DNA of 64,000 nucleotides. Source: Hygrophila difformis (taxonomy: Eukaryota; Streptophyta; Magnoliopsida; Lamiales; Acanthaceae). Below the pieces are notes generated by a model. It was not told where the DNA came from. It saw only the letters and a list, made by a program, of their open reading frames with translations, and made no database searches. Shown piece after piece: positions 59,369 through 64,000 of the stretch (positions within the stretch are counted from its first letter, which is position 1; each line of letters opens with the position of its first letter). The DNA lies in assembly GCA_030278955.1 (NCBI GenBank), contig JAOANR010000009.1, positions 40,572,945 to 40,636,944 of the forward strand, in the 5' to 3' direction. Position numbers and translations under genes: made by a program.

Positions 59369-59563
59369 ATCATTGTCGCCTGCATACCGGAAGTTGGGAA
59401 AGAGTTTGAGCATTCGCATCATAAGAATGCTGAGGATGTTTCGAATGGCCCAGGACTAATTGTCCATCAGTGGAGTACATCCTTATTCTTGTTCCCTCGT
59501 CCGAACACCAAAGCATTTCACCCCGCACCGCAACCTCATCTGACTCGCCACCCGATCAGTGGA

Positions 59564-59774
59564 GTATGAATTGTTGTTGGTTTTCAGGTTGTATTTGACA
59601 TGCTCCTCATTTTGGACGCTTTTATCCACTTATAGATCATGCCGACTACATGACGGTGTCTCAGCCACCGGGATGGGTCAACACTGTAGGTTTAAATCGA
59701 GGTTGTTTTATAGACTGTGCAACAATATATCGACATGCCTACACGGCATTCCCAACACATTTCTGCCATCCTGG
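59564..59774. other. Spacer between inverted repeats 2 and 3
   Basis: No gene or repeat recognised. It precedes the first copy of the 1740-bp unit. Confidence 0.45.
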
Positions 59775-61514
59775 CAACCATCACTCTCTGATGCCTTCAG
59801 GCAATCCGGTAATAATCGGATACTGAGGAAGAGGAGGATGCGGTGTGGGACGACGTCATTCGGCGTTCCGACTAAGGGCCACGGAGAATCGGGAGGACCA
59901 CTGATGCACAATTACTCCTCAACCGTCCAAAACTTCTTCAGCATTTCTTATGTCGAAAATGCTCGAACTCTGCCAACTTCAGGTATGCATACGACCACCC
60001 TGTTCGACGAGGTTATGGGTAACTGCTTCGCTCGCACGCTCCTTGGCATGTTTTCTCTCGTCGAGCTGCGTATGGAGAAATATGGTAACCGGCCGTCCTT
60101 TGCCCACTTTTCCATTAATCTGTGTGGCCGGTAAGTTTTGGATTGCCCGATATGTTTCGATGAAATCTAGACAATTGGACATTCAGTGATACTTTGGAAT
60201 GTGCAGTTTGTCTGGATTTCATCAAAACATATGGGGCAATCCAAAACTTACCGGCCATGCAGATTAATGGAAAAGTGGGCAAAGGACGGCCGGCTACCAT
60301 ATTTCTCCATACGACATCTCGACGAGAGAAAACATGCCAAAGAGCGTGAGAGCGAAGCAGTTACCCAAAATCTCGCCGATAAGCATGGTCGCATACATAC
60401 CTGAAGTTGGAAAAGAGTTCGAGCATCCGCGTCATAAGAAAGCTGAAGATGTTTTAGAACAGCCCAGGACTAATTGTCAAACAGTGGACTACATCCTTAT
60501 CCTTGTCCCTTCGTCCGAACGTTAAAGTATTTCACCCCGCACCGCAACCTCATCTGACTCGCCACCCGATCGTTGCAACTTCATCAGCTGGACTCGCGCC
60601 GCAACGTTACCAATTGGTCTCGCGACGCAAATGACGGATGGGTTATTTCCGTACAGTTGGTCTCGTGCTCGCGTCAAGTGTTACCTTCTCGAACATGCCT
60701 GAGTATGATGATGCACTATTCGATCTGTGCCAAACCAAGAAAACTGCATGAAATGATGCTGCATCTACTAAATGCAGGAAGATTGTGTTGTAAGTACACA
60801 ACGTTCGCACAGCTCTGAGTATGGCACAACACATACAAGGGCCGATATAGGTATGTTGGATCATGCAGCAGTGAATGCCGTTACTGACACATACAACCCG
60901 AAAAACAATCAATAATTTTTAGCCAGATTAACTTGTACACATTTCTCATGCTTTGATCATCTGCGTAACTGATCATACTTGCGTTGAGCATCAGCAACCG
61001 CGCTGCCCTGAACTCTCCGTAATGTGTACAAACGAACACTAATATTTTGTTGGAATGGGATTTGTAGAGACGAGCAACACGTTCTTACTGAACTCGAGCC
61101 CGAAGAACGTGTTGCTCCTCTCTAAAAATCCCATCCCAACAAAAAATTAGTGTCCGTTTGTACACATTACGGAGAGTTCAGGGCAGCGCGGTTGCTGATG
61201 CTCAACGCAAATAAAACCATTCATAGAGATGATCATAGTACGACAAATGTGCACAAGGTAATCTGGATAAAACACTAACTATTGTTTTCAGGTATGTATT
61301 TGTTAGAAACGTCATCCACTATGCATGCTTCCACATGCCGATGCTGCCCGACTATGTGTTGTGCCTCATCACAGGCATGTGCCAACGTTGCCTGCTTCGA
61401 ACATAGCCTCCTGCATCTAGAGAGGCCGCAACATCACAAACAGCAATCCCGTCTTTCTTGCTACCTATTTTTTACGGCTTGCATATATCCTCTGTATAGG
61501 ACGATGCGGATAGT
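59775..61514. repeat. Tandem unit 1 (about 1740 bp) of paired hairpins
   Basis: It starts AACCATCACTCTCTGATGCC. It contains inverted repeat 3 (arms 59795-60173 and 60210-60582) and inverted repeat 5 (arms about 60690-61086 and 61103-61440; its inner 110 bp are nearly perfect). Short open frames come from the arms. Confidence 0.85.
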
Positions 61515-62834
61515 AACCATCACTCTCTGATGCCTTCAGGCAATCCGGTAACAATCGGATACCGAGGAAGAGGAGGATGCGGTTTGGGACGACGTCCTTC
61601 GGCGTTCGGATTAAGGGCCACGGAGAATCAGGACGTCCACTGATGTACAATTACTCCTCGACGATCCAAAACTTCTTCAGCATTTCTTATGTTAAAAATG
61701 CTCAAACTCTTCCCGCACTTCAGGTGTGCGTGGGACTTGTGTTTTGACGAGTTTTACTGTAACTGGTTCGCTGACATGGTCCTGCTATGTTATCTCGCCG
61801 CACACCTGTATAGAGAAATGTGGCAGGCGACCGTCATAATACGACTTTTTCATTAATCTGCATGTCCCGGAAGTCCTAGGTTGTCCCCTCTGCCTCGATC
61901 AAATGTAGACATCTGGGTTACTCAGCGTGTAAGTCATGAGGAAATTAAGAACTTATTAATTCATCTAGATATGCACATCTCATTATGAATTACACGCTTA
62001 AATACCCAGATGTCTACATTTGATCGAGGTAGAGAGGACAACCTAGAACTTCCGGGACATGAAGATTAATGGAAAAGTCGTATTAGGACGGTCGCCTGCC
62101 ACATTTCACCATACAGGTGTGCGGCGTGATAACATAGCAAGGACTGTGACAGCAAACCAGTTACAGGAAAACTCGCCGAAACACAAGTCCCGCGCACACC
62201 TGAAGTGGGGAAAGAATTTGAGCATTCGCCGCATAAAAAAGCTGAAGATGTTTCGGATAGCCCAGGACTAATTGTCCAACAGTGGACTACATCCTTATCC
62301 TTGTCCCTTCGTCCGAACGCCAAAGAATTTCACCCCGCACCGCAACCTCATCTGACTCGCCGGCCGATCGTTGCAACTTCAGCAACTGGACTCGAGCCGC
62401 AACGTTTCCATTTGGTCTCGCGCCGCAAATGACAGATGGGTTATTTCCATACAGTTGGTCTCGTGCTCGCGGCAAGTGTTACCTTCTCGAACAGGCCTGA
62501 GCACCATGCTTCACGGGGAGTTCTGTGCCAAACCAAGAAAACTGCATGAAATGATGCTGCATCTACTAAATGCAGGAAGATTGTGTTGTAAGCACACAAC
62601 GTTCGCACAGCTCTGAGTATGGCACAACACTTACAAGGGCCGATATAGGTATGTTGGATCATGCAGCAGTGAATGCCGTTACTGACACATACAACCTGAA
62701 AAGAATCAATAATTTTTAGCCAGATTAACTTGTACACATTTCTCATGCTTTGATCATCTCTGTAACTGATCATACTTGCGTAAAGCATCACTAACCGTGC
62801 TGCCCTGAACTCTCCGTAATGTGTACAAACGAAC
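61515..62834. repeat. Tandem unit 2 of paired hairpins, truncated by element F
   Basis: It starts with the same AACCATCACTCTCTGATGCC. It contains inverted repeat 4 (arms 61535-61932 and 61990-62375), then a direct copy (62371-62834) of the left arm of inverted repeat 5. The copy stops at 'gtacaaacgaac', where element F begins. The centre of repeat 4 differs from that of repeat 3. Confidence 0.85.
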
Positions 62835-64000
62835 TGTAATACCCGAGAATTTTCCAACATAAAATAAATACAATAAATAAATATAATAAACATGATAAAG
62901 GGATAAAGAATCATAAAAGATGAGAAATGAAATTTGAATCAAAGTTCCGAGAACCCGGGAATCCGAAGGCAATTTAATTGAATAAGTCGTTACACGGGGA
63001 CCCGACACCGATAGACTCAATAACTCGAGTCCAAATATAAATTTAGGTCCGAATAAAATTAAGATAGGAAATCGGAGCCCGAAGATACCCCGGAAATCCG
63101 AATCCGGGAACATAGGGGGATAGAAGTCCGAAAGAGAGGAGGAAAGACCCGACGGATCGCACGACCCGGCCCAGACCGAAGTCCAGGCCAGGACGGCGCG
63201 GTCGCCGCGCGGTCTTTAGGGGTTCACCGCGCCAAGAGCGCGCCACTTGGCAGTTGCGGCCGTTCCGCGATTTTCTCGCCCGAACGCGGATTTTTCGACT
63301 TTCGGTTGAACATATCTCGACTCAAGACGCTTGGGGTCAGATCTTGGACGCCCTAGGTCTTAAATATCTATAAATAAACCCTCTTGGGAGCCCCAAACAT
63401 CTTTACAAAACCCTACGAAATCTCTCTACATACAAAACCCTAATTCCGGAGTCGTCGGAGGCACGAAACCGAATCAAGGGACTGACTTGGACGAAAATTA
63501 GGAGTCTTCGATCATCGGGGTAAGATTCGAACCATTCTTGTCCATTCTTTTCCATATGTGATTCGAAAACGAATCCTAAATTCGATCTTTTTCTATTCTA
63601 AACCCCGATCCGGATCGAGAGCGAAGAACCCGACAAACGGAGAGGATAAACGGAGGACTGGAAGCCACGCCTCCGAACCGACAATCCCGGACGCTCAAAC
63701 AATCTGTAAGTTAACGCTTACACGGTTTTGGGAGTATTTAAAATATCTAAATCTAGAAACTTAAACAAACCTTTCGTAAATCTGTCCATATGTGATTTTT
63801 AACGGCGCAACAGTTTTGTCTAATTTTTCCGAACCTCAAAACGACTTCAAACGGAAAAACTTAAAACACAAAAAACGTTCCTAAGATATAGGTCTATCTA
63901 CTGTAAAAATTTCATAATTTTTCATCGTGATTTGATATCTAAAAATGACCATGAACAGACCTGCATTGGGTTTAGATCTTGAAACGATGATAGATTCTTT
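62835..64000 (+). mobile_element. Element F: 5' LTR start of another Ty3/gypsy element (cut by window)
   Basis: TGTAATACCCGAG at 62835 breaks the tandem unit. A block at about 63110-63190 ('ggatagaagtccgaaagaga' and 'gacggatcgcacgacc') is shared with LTR A at about 1215-1290. TATAAATA lies at 63369-63376, and a GTAAGTTAAC block at 63705 matches LTR A at 1807. A CTGTAAAAATTTCA module lies at 63901. No coding sequence is reached. The preceding CGAAC (62830-62834) should be its target duplication. Confidence 0.85.
63369..63376 (+). promoter_or_regulatory. TATA box of LTR F
   Basis: TATAAATA in 'atctataaataaacc', with a CT-rich leader-like sequence following, as in LTR E. Confidence 0.6.

Larger units (their letters stand above)
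47785..59563. repeat. Long inverted repeat 2, right arm interrupted by element E
   Basis: Left arm about 47785-48250; right arm about 48290-48567 continuing at 59374-59563 after element E. The central 90 bp (48160-48250 against 48290-48380) differ at only a few positions; outer parts are more diverged. It belongs to the same family as inverted repeats 3 and 4. The 47483-48142 frame is part of the arm and is not credited as a gene. Confidence 0.85.

Overview
This window is intergenic chromatin of a flowering plant, almost entirely built of nested LTR retrotransposons. The evidence is tRNA-Met and tRNA-Asp primer sites, TG...CA long terminal repeats with 5-bp target duplications, a Ty3/gypsy chromovirus polyprotein of Tekay/Del type, and spliceosomal introns in the only host-like gene. 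I cannot name the species from the sequence. I found no tRNA or rRNA genes, no bacterial genes and no CRISPR.

Layout. 1-777 is AT-rich spacer. Element A (783-19802, + strand) is a gag-only Ty3/gypsy element with 3092-bp LTRs and target duplication ATAAA. Its gag is split by element B (5200-15697, - strand, duplication CTGCA), a coding-free deletion derivative of the same lineage. Element C (20418-29008, - strand, duplication GCGGG) is a non-coding Athila/Tat-like LARD with a tRNA-Asp primer site. Element D (29558-39370, + strand, duplication GAGAT/AAGAT) is an older Ty3/gypsy element with only protease and RT remnants. An AT-rich higher-order satellite fills about 39640-41035.

A decayed multi-exon gene runs from 29116 to 45489. 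It encodes a DUF1985 domain, a low-complexity linker and a C-terminal Ulp1 (C48) cysteine protease domain. Element C sits in its presumed 5' leader and element D plus the satellite sit in its first intron. All the proposed splice junctions keep phase, but the reading frame carries two stop codons and one frameshift. From 46006 to 62834 there is a chain of long inverted repeats (foldback-like), partly duplicated with a period of about 1740 bp. ULP-like genes and foldback structures are both known in Mutator-like elements, so gene and inverted repeats may be related, although no Mutator transposase is visible.

Element E (48568-59368, + strand, duplication ATCAT) landed in an arm of one inverted repeat. 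It has a nearly complete gag-pro-RT-RNaseH-integrase-chromodomain polyprotein broken by one frameshift, an altered RT active site, and an extra coiled-coil ORF upstream of gag. Element F starts at 62835 and leaves the window inside its first LTR.

The most interesting signals are structural. (1) Every retrotransposon whose 3' internal end is visible carries a stem-loop with GGGA in its loop just before the polypurine tract; the stem sequence differs between families but pairing is kept. (2) Elements A, B and E carry two or three of these hairpin-polypurine-LTR-start modules in series, and A also has two primer sites, as if LTRs were replaced several times from outside. (3) The LTRs of A, B and E contain a degenerate module repeating every ~190 bp. 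(4) LTRs of A, D and E share an intron-like layout with a covarying hairpin before the acceptor; B shares the hairpin and F the donor-like block. (5) Element E has the extra coiled-coil ORF.
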